Positions 28,289 through 36,936 of a stretch of DNA of 62,884 nt are shown piece by piece. Below the pieces are notes generated by a model. That model had not been told where the DNA came from. It did not search any database and worked only from the letters and a program-made list of their open reading frames with translations. Each line of letters begins with the position of its first letter. Position 1 is the stretch's first letter. Source of the DNA: Lysobacter changpingensis (GTDB lineage: Bacteria > Pseudomonadota > Gammaproteobacteria > Xanthomonadales > Xanthomonadaceae). Both the position numbers and the translations under genes were made by a program. The stretch is taken from NCBI RefSeq assembly GCF_017308985.1, contig NZ_JADWPE010000005.1, positions 1 through 62,884 on the forward strand, given 5' to 3'.

Positions 28289-29308
28289 TCAGAAGCCGGA
28301 ATGGCGCTCGTAATACCAGGCGGCGGCGCCGATCAGGCCAAGCTGGCCGTGATCGACCAGCCACACCGGGACGCGCGCCAGCACTTCGCCCAGCACGCCC
28401 TTGTTGCGGAAGCGCTGCGCGAAGTCGCTTTCGAGCAGGAACGGACGGATCTGCGCGGGAATGCCGCCGGCCAGGTACACCGAATCGGCGCCGAAGGTCA
28501 CCGCGAGGTCGCCGGCCAGGCTGCCGAGCAGGCTGCAGAACAGGCGCAGCGATTCGAGCGCCTGCGCGTCGCTGCCGGCCTGCGCCGCGGCGGCGACGGC
28601 TTCGGGCGTGTCGAGCTTCGGCGCGATGCCATCGAGCTCGCACAGCGCGGCGTAGGTGTTCACCAGGCCCGGGCCGGAGAGCACGCGCTCGTTGTCCACG
28701 TGCGGCCAGCGCCTGAGCAATCGCGCGAGCAGCGCCATTTCGCGCTCCGTGCCGACCGCGAGCGCGGCGTGCCCCGCCTCGCTGGCGAGCACCCGCAGCG
28801 GCACGCCCTGCTGCAGCGAGCGCGGCAGGCACAGCGAGGCGCCGAAGCCGGTGCCCGGTCCGAGCACCAGCGCCGGGCCTTCGCCGGCCTGCAGCGGGCC
28901 GCAGACGCGGGTCATCGCGCCGACGTCGATGTAGGGCATCGCGCAGGCCACGGCTTCGAAATCGTTGAGCAGCGCGAGATACGCGATGCCCGCCTCGCGA
29001 CGCGTGCGCTCCAGCGACACCGGCCACGGCAGGTTGGCGTTGATCAGGGTGTCGCCTTCCAGCCGGCCGGCGATGGCGACCACGACGTGGGTGCGGTCGG
29101 CCCCGTGCGTGGCGGCGAAGTCGGCGACGATCGCGGCGAGCGTGGGGAATTCGGCGCAGGCGTAGCGGTGATAGGCCAGCACGTCGACCTTGCCGCCGGG
29201 CCGGACGTGGACCAGGCCGAGCCGCGCGTGGGTGCCGCCGACGTCGGCGGCGATGAACGGCTGCGAGCCGTGCCGTCCGACGGGTTGTTCGTTTGGAGCG
29301 GAGATCAC
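28289..29308 (-). CDS. glk: Glucokinase
   Basis: 339-aa ATP-dependent glucokinase of the Glk (PF02685-type) family, phosphorylating glucose in the cytoplasm. Seen: FIAADVGGTHARLGLV (phosphate-binding, about 18-33), LPWPVSLERTRREAGI and LLNDFEAVACAMPY (catalytic Asp in NDFEA), LVLGPGTGFGASLCLP, SEAGHAAL, and YLAGGIPAQIRPF. The start is GTG 29308; upstream codons give no family similarity. It is in line with the glycosylasparaginase and cutC genes, with a 53-bp gap, so probably the same transcript. Confidence 0.94.
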   Translation of the reverse strand: MISAPNEQPVGRHGSQPFIAADVGGTHARLGLVHVRPGGKVDVLAYHRYACAEFPTLAAIVADFAATHGADRTHVVVAIAGRLEGDTLINANLPWPVSLERTRREAGIAYLALLNDFEAVACAMPYIDVGAMTRVCGPLQAGEGPALVLGPGTGFGASLCLPRSLQQGVPLRVLASEAGHAALAVGTEREMALLARLLRRWPHVDNERVLSGPGLVNTYAALCELDGIAPKLDTPEAVAAAAQAGSDAQALESLRLFCSLLGSLAGDLAVTFGADSVYLAGGIPAQIRPFLLESDFAQRFRNKGVLGEVLARVPVWLVDHGQLGLIGAAAWYYERHSGF

Positions 29309-29414
29309 GATCGGCGGTTCGGCGGCTGGCGGCGGGGGATCATGATGCCCGTTTCGGGCGGCGGGCTGCAGGACCGGCCTTCACGCTTCGGCCCTCCGGC
29401 GTACGGCAGCGCGC

Positions 29415-31526
29415 TCATGCCGCCGCGAACCGCACCGCACCGCCCACCCAGCGGGCGACGATGCGTTCGGCCAGTTCCGGCGATTCGCGCAGCAGGCGCT
29501 CGCCCATCTCGTGCACCTGCGGGAGCAGGTCGGCATCGCGGGACAGATCGGCGACGCGGAACTGCGCGAGGCCGGTCTGGCGCGTGCCGAGCAGCTCGCC
29601 GGGGCCGCGCAGTTCCAGGTCCTTCTCGGCGATGACGAAGCCGTCGTTGGTCTCGCGCATGGTTTCCAGCCGCTGGCGGGCCATCTGCGACAGCGGCGCC
29701 TGGTAGAGCAGCACGCAGCTGGACGCCGCGCTGCCGCGCCCCACGCGTCCGCGCAGCTGGTGCAGCTGGGCGAGGCCGAGCCGCTCGGCGTTCTCGATGA
29801 TCATCAGTGAGGCGTTGGGTACGTCCACGCCGACTTCGATCACCGTCGTCGCCACCAGCAGGCCGATCTCGCCGTCCTTGAACGCGCGCATCGTCGCCTG
29901 CTTCTCGGCGGCCTTCATGCGGCCGTGGACCAGGCCGATGCGTACTTCGGGCAGGCGTTTGCACAGGTCCTCGTACGTGGATTGCGCGGCCTGCGCGACG
30001 ACCTCGTCGCTGTCGTCGATCAGCGTGCACACCCAGTACGCCTGCCGGCCCTCGGCGCAGGCCTTGCGGATGCGTTCGACGAGTTCCGGACGGCGTTCGG
30101 CGCTCAGCGCCACCGTCTGCACCGGCGTACGGCCGGGCGGAAGTTCGTCGATGGCGGAGACATCGAGGTCCGCGTACGCGGCCATCGCCAGCGTGCGCGG
30201 AATGGGCGTGGCGGTCATCACCAGCTGGTGCGGGACGATCGCATCGCCATTGCCACTGCCGCCGCTGCCCTTGTCGCGCAGGGCCAGGCGCTGGTGCACG
30301 CCGAAGCGATGCTGTTCGTCGACGATGGCCAGCGCGAGGTCGTGGAAGGCCACGCCCTCCTGCATCAGCGCGTGCGTGCCGACGACGACCTGCGCCTGTC
30401 CGGATGCGACGTCTTCCAGCACCTTCGCGCGCGCCTTGCCGGTGACCTTGCCGGCGAGCCACGCGACGCGCACGCCCAGCGGCTCGAGCCAGCCGCGCAG
30501 GTTGTGGAGGTGCTGCTCGGCGAGCAACTCCGTCGGCGCCATCAGCGCGGCCTGTTGGCCGGCCTCGACGGCGCACATCGCGGCGAGCGCGGCGACCACG
30601 GTCTTGCCGCTGCCGACGTCGCCCTGCACCAGACGCAGCATCGGATGCGGCTTGCCGAGATCAGCACGGATCTGCTCGAACACGCGCTGCTGCGCGCCGG
30701 TCAGCGCGAACGGCAACCGCTTGCGCAACTTGTCGGCGAGCGCGGTCTTGCGCAGCACCGGCGCCGCGTGCGCCTGTTGCGCGATGCGCTGGCGACGCAG
30801 GCTGAGGTGATGCGCGAGCAGTTCCTCGATCGCGAGCCGCCGCTGCGCGGGATGCCGGCCGGCGAGCAGCGAGGCGACGTCGGCATCCTGCGGCGGGCGA
30901 TGCACCGTCAGCAGTGCTTCGCGCAACGAGGGCAGGCCGTCGCGCAGTTCACGCGGCAGCAGTTCGAGCGCGGCCTCGTCGGGCAGGCGGTCGAGGGCCT
31001 GGCCGATCAAGCGTCGCAGGGATACGGGGCCGAGTCCCTCGATCGCCGGGTACACCGGGTCCAGGCTGGTGCCAAGCGCGTCGTCGCCGGCCTCGTCGAT
31101 CATCCGGTAGCTCGGGTGGACGATCTCCAGCCCGTGCTGCCCCGGCCGCGGCGTGCCGTAGCAGCGCACGCGCGCGCCGACCTGGAACTGCGCCACCTGC
31201 GCCGCACGGAAATGGAAGAACCGCAGCACCAGCGTGCCGTGCGAATCGTCGCCGACGGCCACGCGCAGCATCGGCCGATAGCGGAATCCGCGCTCGACCG
31301 CCTCCACCCGCCCTTCCACCTGCGCCGCCACGCCGGGCTGCAGCAGGCGGATCGGCGTGATCGCGGTGCGGTCCTCGTACTGGCGGGGCAGCTGCAGCCA
31401 CAGATCCTGCAACGTGGCGAGCCCGCGCGCGGCGAGCTTCTCGGCCACGCGCGGCCCGACACCCTTCAGGGCGCTGATCGGCTGCTGCTGGAGATCGACG
31501 GACACCCCGCCCTTGCGAATCGGCAT
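29415..31526 (-). CDS. recG: ATP-dependent DNA helicase RecG
   Basis: 703-aa branch-migrating helicase that remodels stalled replication forks and R-loops. The N-terminal wedge/OB domain (about 60-160) precedes the two helicase domains: Walker A GDVGSGKT (about 303-310), DEQH box (about 405), TATPIPRT, motif V/VI region (TTVIEVGVDVPNASLM, QLHQLRGRVGRG) and the RecG-specific C-terminal part. ATG 31526. The N-terminal PISALKGVGPRVAEKL is an HhH-like segment typical of RecG. Confidence 0.96.
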   Translation of the reverse strand: MPIRKGGVSVDLQQQPISALKGVGPRVAEKLAARGLATLQDLWLQLPRQYEDRTAITPIRLLQPGVAAQVEGRVEAVERGFRYRPMLRVAVGDDSHGTLVLRFFHFRAAQVAQFQVGARVRCYGTPRPGQHGLEIVHPSYRMIDEAGDDALGTSLDPVYPAIEGLGPVSLRRLIGQALDRLPDEAALELLPRELRDGLPSLREALLTVHRPPQDADVASLLAGRHPAQRRLAIEELLAHHLSLRRQRIAQQAHAAPVLRKTALADKLRKRLPFALTGAQQRVFEQIRADLGKPHPMLRLVQGDVGSGKTVVAALAAMCAVEAGQQAALMAPTELLAEQHLHNLRGWLEPLGVRVAWLAGKVTGKARAKVLEDVASGQAQVVVGTHALMQEGVAFHDLALAIVDEQHRFGVHQRLALRDKGSGGSGNGDAIVPHQLVMTATPIPRTLAMAAYADLDVSAIDELPPGRTPVQTVALSAERRPELVERIRKACAEGRQAYWVCTLIDDSDEVVAQAAQSTYEDLCKRLPEVRIGLVHGRMKAAEKQATMRAFKDGEIGLLVATTVIEVGVDVPNASLMIIENAERLGLAQLHQLRGRVGRGSAASSCVLLYQAPLSQMARQRLETMRETNDGFVIAEKDLELRGPGELLGTRQTGLAQFRVADLSRDADLLPQVHEMGERLLRESPELAERIVARWVGGAVRFAAA

Positions 31527-31678
31527 CCGGAAAGGATGCCGTGAAAGGTGACGCGGGAGAAAGAGGGAAAGTGAGCGGTCCGATGTCGGAGAAGTCTCCC
31601 TGCTCCATGTCCGATGGCTGCGGGACCGGGCAGGAATGCCGCGCAGTGCCGCATCGTCCTAACGCATCGCCGGGCGTT

Positions 31679-31783
31679 GGTGGCCCGGGTAAGCGAAGCG
31701 CACCCGGGGGCGACGCGCTCCAACCGGACGCAACGGGCGCTGCTTCACGCCTCCCCAATCCTCCCCTGCTTCCGCAGGGGAGG
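31679..31783. repeat. REP-like repeat and hairpin between recG and the TonB receptor gene
   Basis: The 325-bp gap holds one copy of the CCCGGGTAAGCGAAGCGCACCCGGG element (31682 onward; related copies at 38336-38412 and 50936-51272). It also holds a perfect 10-bp hairpin, CCTCCCCTGC-TTCC-GCAGGGGAGG (31760-31783), related to that at 2176-2198. The latter may end the receptor mRNA, although no T-run follows. No gene is evident. Confidence 0.7.
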
Positions 31784-31851
31784 GAGTATTGCGTGGGGAG
31801 CCTTCCAACCTTCCCTGCATCCGCGGAGAAGGAGGCGCTTTCCAACCAAGA

Positions 31852-34266
31852 TCAGAAATCCGCCGTGAACTCCACGCCATACGTACGCGGCTGCGTCATC
31901 CGGGCGCCCACGGTGCCCAGCACGGTCATGCCGTAGGTGCCGAAGGAGTTCACGTACTGGTTGTCGAGCAGGTTGTTGCCGTACACGGCGATGCCCCAAT
32001 GCCCGCTGGCCGAGGTCCAGCCGATGCGCGCATCGAGGATCTCCTGCGCCTCGCCCGCCTCCGCCTGGCCGAAGCGGCCACAGCCCAGCACCGACACCGA
32101 CTCGTCGTTGCTGCGGCATTCGCCCACGTACGAGTAACGCGCGGCCGCGCGCACGTCGCCGGCGTCCGCCAGGCGCCACACGTAGTTCGCGCCGACCGCG
32201 AACGACCACTCCGGCGCGCCGGTCGGCTGGCCGCCCAGGTCCACGCCCTGCGGGTTGACGTAGGTCTTGTAGGTCGAATCCAGGTACTCGGCGTTGAAGT
32301 CGAAACCCAGGCCCTGCGTCGCCTGCCAGCGCAGGTCGAAGTCGACGCCGTACGCTTCCTGGTCGGAGGTGTTCACGACGAAGCGCGGAATCTCCGTCGT
32401 CATGTCCAGCGTGACGGCCTGGCGGTTGTCGTAGACGTAGTAGAACGCCGACACGTTGTACGCGAGCCGGTAATCCGGCAGCGCGTGCTTGATGCCGGTC
32501 TCGAAGTTCCACACGTCCTCGTTCTCGAACTCGCTGCCGATCTGCAGCGCGTTGAAGCCGCCGGCCTTGTAGCCCTTGGCGAGCGAGGCGAAGCCCATCA
32601 GGTCGTCGGTGAAGTGGTAATCGACGACGAAGCGCGGGCTCCAGTCGTCCCAGGACTTCTTCGCGCGATTGAGCACGCCCTTGTTCATCACCGCCGGCGG
32701 ATCGATGAAGGCGATGTCGAACATGAGCATTTCCAGCGGAACGCCGACCGCGTCGAGGAAACCGATCTGGTCGAGCAGCGCCAGCTGCGCGTCGAGTTCC
32801 GGCGCGCTGCGCACGTCGTTGAACCAGCTGAAGTCCTTCTCGTCGCGCGTGTAGCGCAGGCCGAAGGTGAGGTTCAGGCGATCGTTGACGTGCCAGATCA
32901 CGTCACCGAACGCGGCGTAGGCCTTGGTGTCGAGCGTGTTGACGAACTTCTCGTTCCACGGCAGGCCGGTGAGGTCCACCGGGATGCCGAACATGTTCGC
33001 CGCCATCGTCAGCGGCCCATACAGGCCACCCGGCGCGAGGCCGAGGTTGTTGGCGATGGTGTCGACCGAATCGGTGAGCGCGTTGACCTCGCTGGTCTGG
33101 TCGGCCTCTTCCTGGAAGTAGCTCAGGCCCGCGACCCAGTCTATGCGGTCGGTGGAACCGGCGAACTTGAACTCCTGGTAGAAGTTCTCGTTGCTCTCGG
33201 TGTTGGTCGAATCGACGTAGAGGTAGCTCAGGTTCGTTCCGTCTTCCTCGACGCGGTTGAGCGAGTCGTACTGGTGCCACGCGCTGGTGGAGGTCAGGCT
33301 GAAGCCGCCGAAGTTGTGGTCCACGATCAGCGTCGCGCCGTCGAAGGTGCGCGTTTCCGCATCCGGCGCATCGGTCATGTACGGCTGGCGCTCCGGATCG
33401 AGGAACGAATCCGGATCCGCGGGCGCCGTCGGCAACGCCGGCAGCGCGGGAATCGGCACCACGCCGGTGGTCGCCTGTCCGCGCTGGTCGAGGCTTTCGT
33501 GGTCCCACGAAATCCATGCGCGCGTGTTGTCGCCGAAGCGCGTCTGGAACGCGGCGCGCGTGGCCCAGTTGTTCTCCGGCGCGAGGTCCTCGCCGGTCGC
33601 CGCATCGCGCACCCAGCCATCGGAATGGTTGAAGATGCCGTTGAAGCGGAACGCGGACGTGTCGCTCACGGCGACGTTCGCCATGCCTTCGAAGTAGGTC
33701 TTGTTGTCGTTGCCCAGGCGCAGCTTGCCGCGCGCGTGGTTACCGTCGGTATCTGGACGGTGCGTGATGATCGAGATCGCGCCCGCCGCGGTGTTGCGGC
33801 CGAACAGCGTGCCCTGCGGACCCTTCAGCACTTCGATGCGCTGCACGTCGGTGAACGGCAGCAGCACGCCGCCGCCGCGTCCGGCGTAGACGCCATCGAC
33901 GTACACGCCGACCGCCGGATCGGTGCCGATGCCGAAGTCGTCGGTTTCGATGCCGCGCAGCTGGAAGCTCGGCTGCGTCGGCTGCAGGCTGTTCACGCGC
34001 AGGCCCGGCACGAAGCTGTCGATGTCGCCGAGGTCTTCGGCGGCGACGTCGTCGATCAGCTGTTCGGTGACGACCTGCAGCGCGATCGGCACGTCGAGCA
34101 GTTCCTGCTCGCGGCTCTGCGCGGTGACGGTGATGGTGTCCAGTTCGGTCGCATCCGGCCGGTCGGGCGCGGTCTGCGCGAAGGCCAGCGGCGAGGCCGC
34201 GACGACGATACATCCAAACAGCGCGCGGCCCAGACCGAGCGCGAGCCTGCTCTTGCGTGGCGACAT
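31852..34266 (-). CDS. TonB-dependent outer-membrane receptor
   Basis: 804-aa outer-membrane receptor. The signal peptide ends near ASPLAFAQ, followed by a TonB-box-like DTITVTA (about 41-47), a plug domain (about 50-165, with QLRGIETDDFG and GVYVDGVYAGRG), then a 22-strand barrel ending in aromatic TADF. ATG 34266 follows GGGGAG. No siderophore-specific signature is visible; the plug resembles the substrate-uptake receptors (large loops, no N-terminal signalling domain) common in xanthomonads. It is the last gene of an operon with the diheme and beta-helix lipoproteins, suggesting it imports the substrate those proteins handle (inference). Confidence 0.93.
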   Translation of the reverse strand: MSPRKSRLALGLGRALFGCIVVAASPLAFAQTAPDRPDATELDTITVTAQSREQELLDVPIALQVVTEQLIDDVAAEDLGDIDSFVPGLRVNSLQPTQPSFQLRGIETDDFGIGTDPAVGVYVDGVYAGRGGGVLLPFTDVQRIEVLKGPQGTLFGRNTAAGAISIITHRPDTDGNHARGKLRLGNDNKTYFEGMANVAVSDTSAFRFNGIFNHSDGWVRDAATGEDLAPENNWATRAAFQTRFGDNTRAWISWDHESLDQRGQATTGVVPIPALPALPTAPADPDSFLDPERQPYMTDAPDAETRTFDGATLIVDHNFGGFSLTSTSAWHQYDSLNRVEEDGTNLSYLYVDSTNTESNENFYQEFKFAGSTDRIDWVAGLSYFQEEADQTSEVNALTDSVDTIANNLGLAPGGLYGPLTMAANMFGIPVDLTGLPWNEKFVNTLDTKAYAAFGDVIWHVNDRLNLTFGLRYTRDEKDFSWFNDVRSAPELDAQLALLDQIGFLDAVGVPLEMLMFDIAFIDPPAVMNKGVLNRAKKSWDDWSPRFVVDYHFTDDLMGFASLAKGYKAGGFNALQIGSEFENEDVWNFETGIKHALPDYRLAYNVSAFYYVYDNRQAVTLDMTTEIPRFVVNTSDQEAYGVDFDLRWQATQGLGFDFNAEYLDSTYKTYVNPQGVDLGGQPTGAPEWSFAVGANYVWRLADAGDVRAAARYSYVGECRSNDESVSVLGCGRFGQAEAGEAQEILDARIGWTSASGHWGIAVYGNNLLDNQYVNSFGTYGMTVLGTVGARMTQPRTYGVEFTADF

Positions 34267-34354
34267 CGGAACTCCCCTCCCAATGGCTTTCGAATTGTGG
34301 CGGCTGACGTTGAACACCGCGCCGCGCGGCCCCTGCCCGCGCGACGATCGCACC

Positions 34355-35503
34355 TTACCTCATCGCGACGTGCTCGCCTTCGCTGGTGCAGTTGCCCAGC
34401 CAAGCGGCGATCCAGTCGCGGACCACGGCGACGCCTTCCTCGTGCACGGTGGCGCGCCCGACCTCGGGCATCATCGCGCCGGGATCGAGGCTGCTCATGC
34501 GGTAGAGCAGGATCGAGTCCTCCGGCTTGCCGGGCACGATGTCGAACAGGTGGTCGCCCGTACCCTGCCCCGCCGCGACCGGCGGTTTGCACAGGCCGAG
34601 CTGGCGCGGTTCGTTGGTGCCGGCATCGAGCCATAGACCCGAGGTGTCGGCCGGGCCGACCTGGCTGTGGCAGTGGCCGCAGTTCACGTCGAGGTACGCA
34701 CGGGCGCGGCTTTCGATCGACGCGCCCGCATCGTCGAAGCGCGCGTTGTGCGGCACGCCGTCGGCGGGCAATCCCTGCAGGCGGCCCAGCGAGGCCATCC
34801 GCGCGAGCTGGTTCTGTCCCGGATACCACGGATCGTCGCGATTGAGATGCCGCGCCTTCGGGCCGATCGGGTGCAGCTCGCGCGTGGTGTTGTTGGTGGA
34901 GTGGCAACCGGCGCACTGGTTCTCGTCGGGCACCTGGTAGGCGAACGATTCCTTTGCGCTTCCATCGGGCTTGTGCATCACCAGCGGCACGGTGTCGCCG
35001 GCGCGCGCGAGCGTCGCCTCGGTCTGCTCGGCGTTCCACACGTACGGCAGCGCGACCCAGCCGGTTTCGCGGCGCACCAGCAGGCGCGTTTCGATCAGGC
35101 GCACGTTCGCCAGGTCCAGGCCATCGCGCGTTTCGTCCGCGTTTTCGGCCACGCGCAGCACTGCGTCGTCCTTCGCGCGCGGGTAGTAGAACGTCTTGGT
35201 GATGATGGTGCCGACGGGGAAGTCGAAGGCCTCGCTCGCGTGGTACGTCGCCTTCGTGCCCGGCGGCATCCAGATCGTGCGCAGCTTGTGCGCGTAATCG
35301 CTGAACAACGCGGTATTCAGCGCATACGGCTCCACGCCGGGATTGAGGCGCAGATGCTCGCCGTCGGACGCGAGCACGTGCCATTCGCCGAGCGTTTCCG
35401 GCTGGCCCTGCGCATGGAACATCACCGGGGCTTCGCTGCGCCTGCAACCGGAGAGGAACATCGCGGCGGTGATCATCGCCGCGCAGATCACGAACCGCTT
35501 CAT
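34355..35503 (-). CDS. Diheme c-type lipoprotein (SO2930/HNE_0200-like family)
   Basis: 382-aa lipoprotein: the signal ends in LSGC (Cys20). Two CXXCH heme-binding motifs are seen, CAGCH (197-201) and CGHCH (275-279). A beta-rich N-terminal domain precedes them (WMPPGTKATYHASEAFDFPVGTIITKTF, about 78-105, quoted here only by position: 78-105). Late Met residues (for example in YRMSSLDPGAMMPEVG) could be axial ligands. I recall this family being paired regularly with a parallel beta-helix protein, exactly as here. ATG 35503 overlaps the beta-helix stop (ATGA). Probably a periplasmic redox partner or oxidase; its substrate is unknown. Confidence 0.88.
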   Translation of the reverse strand: MKRFVICAAMITAAMFLSGCRRSEAPVMFHAQGQPETLGEWHVLASDGEHLRLNPGVEPYALNTALFSDYAHKLRTIWMPPGTKATYHASEAFDFPVGTIITKTFYYPRAKDDAVLRVAENADETRDGLDLANVRLIETRLLVRRETGWVALPYVWNAEQTEATLARAGDTVPLVMHKPDGSAKESFAYQVPDENQCAGCHSTNNTTRELHPIGPKARHLNRDDPWYPGQNQLARMASLGRLQGLPADGVPHNARFDDAGASIESRARAYLDVNCGHCHSQVGPADTSGLWLDAGTNEPRQLGLCKPPVAAGQGTGDHLFDIVPGKPEDSILLYRMSSLDPGAMMPEVGRATVHEEGVAVVRDWIAAWLGNCTSEGEHVAMR

Positions 35504-36750
35504 GCCGACGGAGCCGCCTTCGCGGTCGTCGCCGCGGTATCGCCGGGCAGGGTCACCACCGGCAGCGGCGGCAGTGTGCACCGCACCTTGTCGGTGACTA
35601 CGCTCGGGTTCTTGTACTTGTTCGGGCCGTCGGCGTTGAGCGTCTGCGCTTCGCCGTTGTCGATGCACACCTGCGCGCCGCCGGCACGCTGCGTGTTGAC
35701 GTAGCCGTCCCACAACACGTCGGGCAGGCGTCCGTTCAAGCCGAACATCGCCACCTTCAGCGCCTTCAGGTCGAGACCATCCGGCCTGTCGCCACCGCCC
35801 TTGAAGCGGTTGCCGTGGATGGCGATTTCCTCCGGATACGGATCGAAGCTCTTCGCCACGCCCTTGTCGGTCATGTAGCCGGTGGAGTAGTAGCTCGACA
35901 CGATCACGTTCGCCGTCTGGTTGTCGGCGATGTCGTTGTCGAAGATCTCGACCTTGTCGTTGGAATTGATGACGATGCCCGAACCGGCCGGCACGCTCGC
36001 CACCGCCGCGCCCTTCGCGGCGAAGTTGCCGGTGTTGTTCTCGAACACCCTGTTCTTGTAGACGCGCGTCGTGTGGCCCGGCTGCGGCAGGTTCGGCATG
36101 TTGAACACGAGGATGCCGCCGGTGTTCTGCGTGGCGGTGTTCTCGTAGACGTCGGCGCCGATGGTGTTCTCGATCTCGATGCCGGCCACGTTGCGCTCGG
36201 CGCGGTTGCGGCGCACCACGACGTTCTTCGACTGGCCGACGTAGATGCCCGCGTCCGAGGCGCCGATCGCCACCGAATCCTCGATCAGCACGTTGCTCGT
36301 CTGCACCGGGTAGATGCCGTACGCGCCGTTGCTGGTCTTCGGCCCGCCCGTCCATTCCACGCGCACGCCGCGGATGGTGATGTTGGCGCCTTCGTTGATC
36401 TTCAGGCCGTCGCCCTTCGTATCCTCGATGGCGAGGTTCTCCAGGGTGAAATCGCCCGCGTTGACGAGCAGCCCTTCGGCACCGGCCTTCTGGTCCTTGA
36501 AGCTGAGGACCGTCTTGTCCATGCCCGCACCGCGGATGGTCACGCCGTTCACGCGCAGCGTCAGGCTACGATCGAACGCGTGGCGGCCGGCGGGGATCTC
36601 GATGACGTCGCCGGGCTTGGCGTCCAGCAGGCGTTCGATCAGCACCTTCTGGTAGTCGGTGCTGGCCGCGGGCGCGGCCGGTTGCTGCTGGCAGGCGGCG
36701 AGCGCCGCCAGTCCCACGGTGACCGCCACGCCGAGCACGATGCGCTTCAT
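35500..36750 (-). CDS. Parallel beta-helix repeat lipoprotein
   Basis: 416-aa lipoprotein (lipobox LAAC, Cys20). After the signal it forms a right-handed parallel beta-helix with rungs visible as repeated short strands and Asn/Gly turns (VTIRGAGMDKTVLSF, LLVNAGDFTLENLAIEDT, VVVRRNRAERNVAGIEIEN by position about 65-290). Such folds bind or cleave polysaccharides (NosD/pectate-lyase-like), but no catalytic triad is recognisable. ATG 36750 has GGGAG upstream. It heads the three-gene operon with the diheme lipoprotein and the TonB receptor. Known by family only as an uncharacterised periplasmic partner of the diheme protein. Confidence 0.88.
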   Translation of the reverse strand: MKRIVLGVAVTVGLAALAACQQQPAAPAASTDYQKVLIERLLDAKPGDVIEIPAGRHAFDRSLTLRVNGVTIRGAGMDKTVLSFKDQKAGAEGLLVNAGDFTLENLAIEDTKGDGLKINEGANITIRGVRVEWTGGPKTSNGAYGIYPVQTSNVLIEDSVAIGASDAGIYVGQSKNVVVRRNRAERNVAGIEIENTIGADVYENTATQNTGGILVFNMPNLPQPGHTTRVYKNRVFENNTGNFAAKGAAVASVPAGSGIVINSNDKVEIFDNDIADNQTANVIVSSYYSTGYMTDKGVAKSFDPYPEEIAIHGNRFKGGGDRPDGLDLKALKVAMFGLNGRLPDVLWDGYVNTQRAGGAQVCIDNGEAQTLNADGPNKYKNPSVVTDKVRCTLPPLPVVTLPGDTAATTAKAAPSA

Positions 36751-36808
36751 CCGACTCCCGTCCTGTCCTGCGGCGACACCCCGCCGCGAATGATCCGCCG
36801 GGAGAACC

Positions 36809-36836
36809 GGGCCACGCCGACCCTGCGGCGTGGCCC
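36809..36836 (-). promoter_or_regulatory. Perfect 11-bp inverted repeat in the divergent beta-helix/AraC intergenic region
   Basis: GGGCCACGCCG and its complement are separated by ACCCTG, 59 bp upstream of the beta-helix gene and about 100 bp upstream of the AraC gene. It is either an operator for the divergent AraC-family regulator or a hairpin in the operon leader. No T-run follows on either strand. Confidence 0.5.
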
Positions 36837-36936
36837 TCCCCCCGGTCCCCTTGGAAGTCTGTGACCATCCGGCGATCCCGGTGGAGGGCAAAGCCGGCAT
36901 ACTCAGGGGGGAAAACCGGACAAGCTACGCCAGCGT

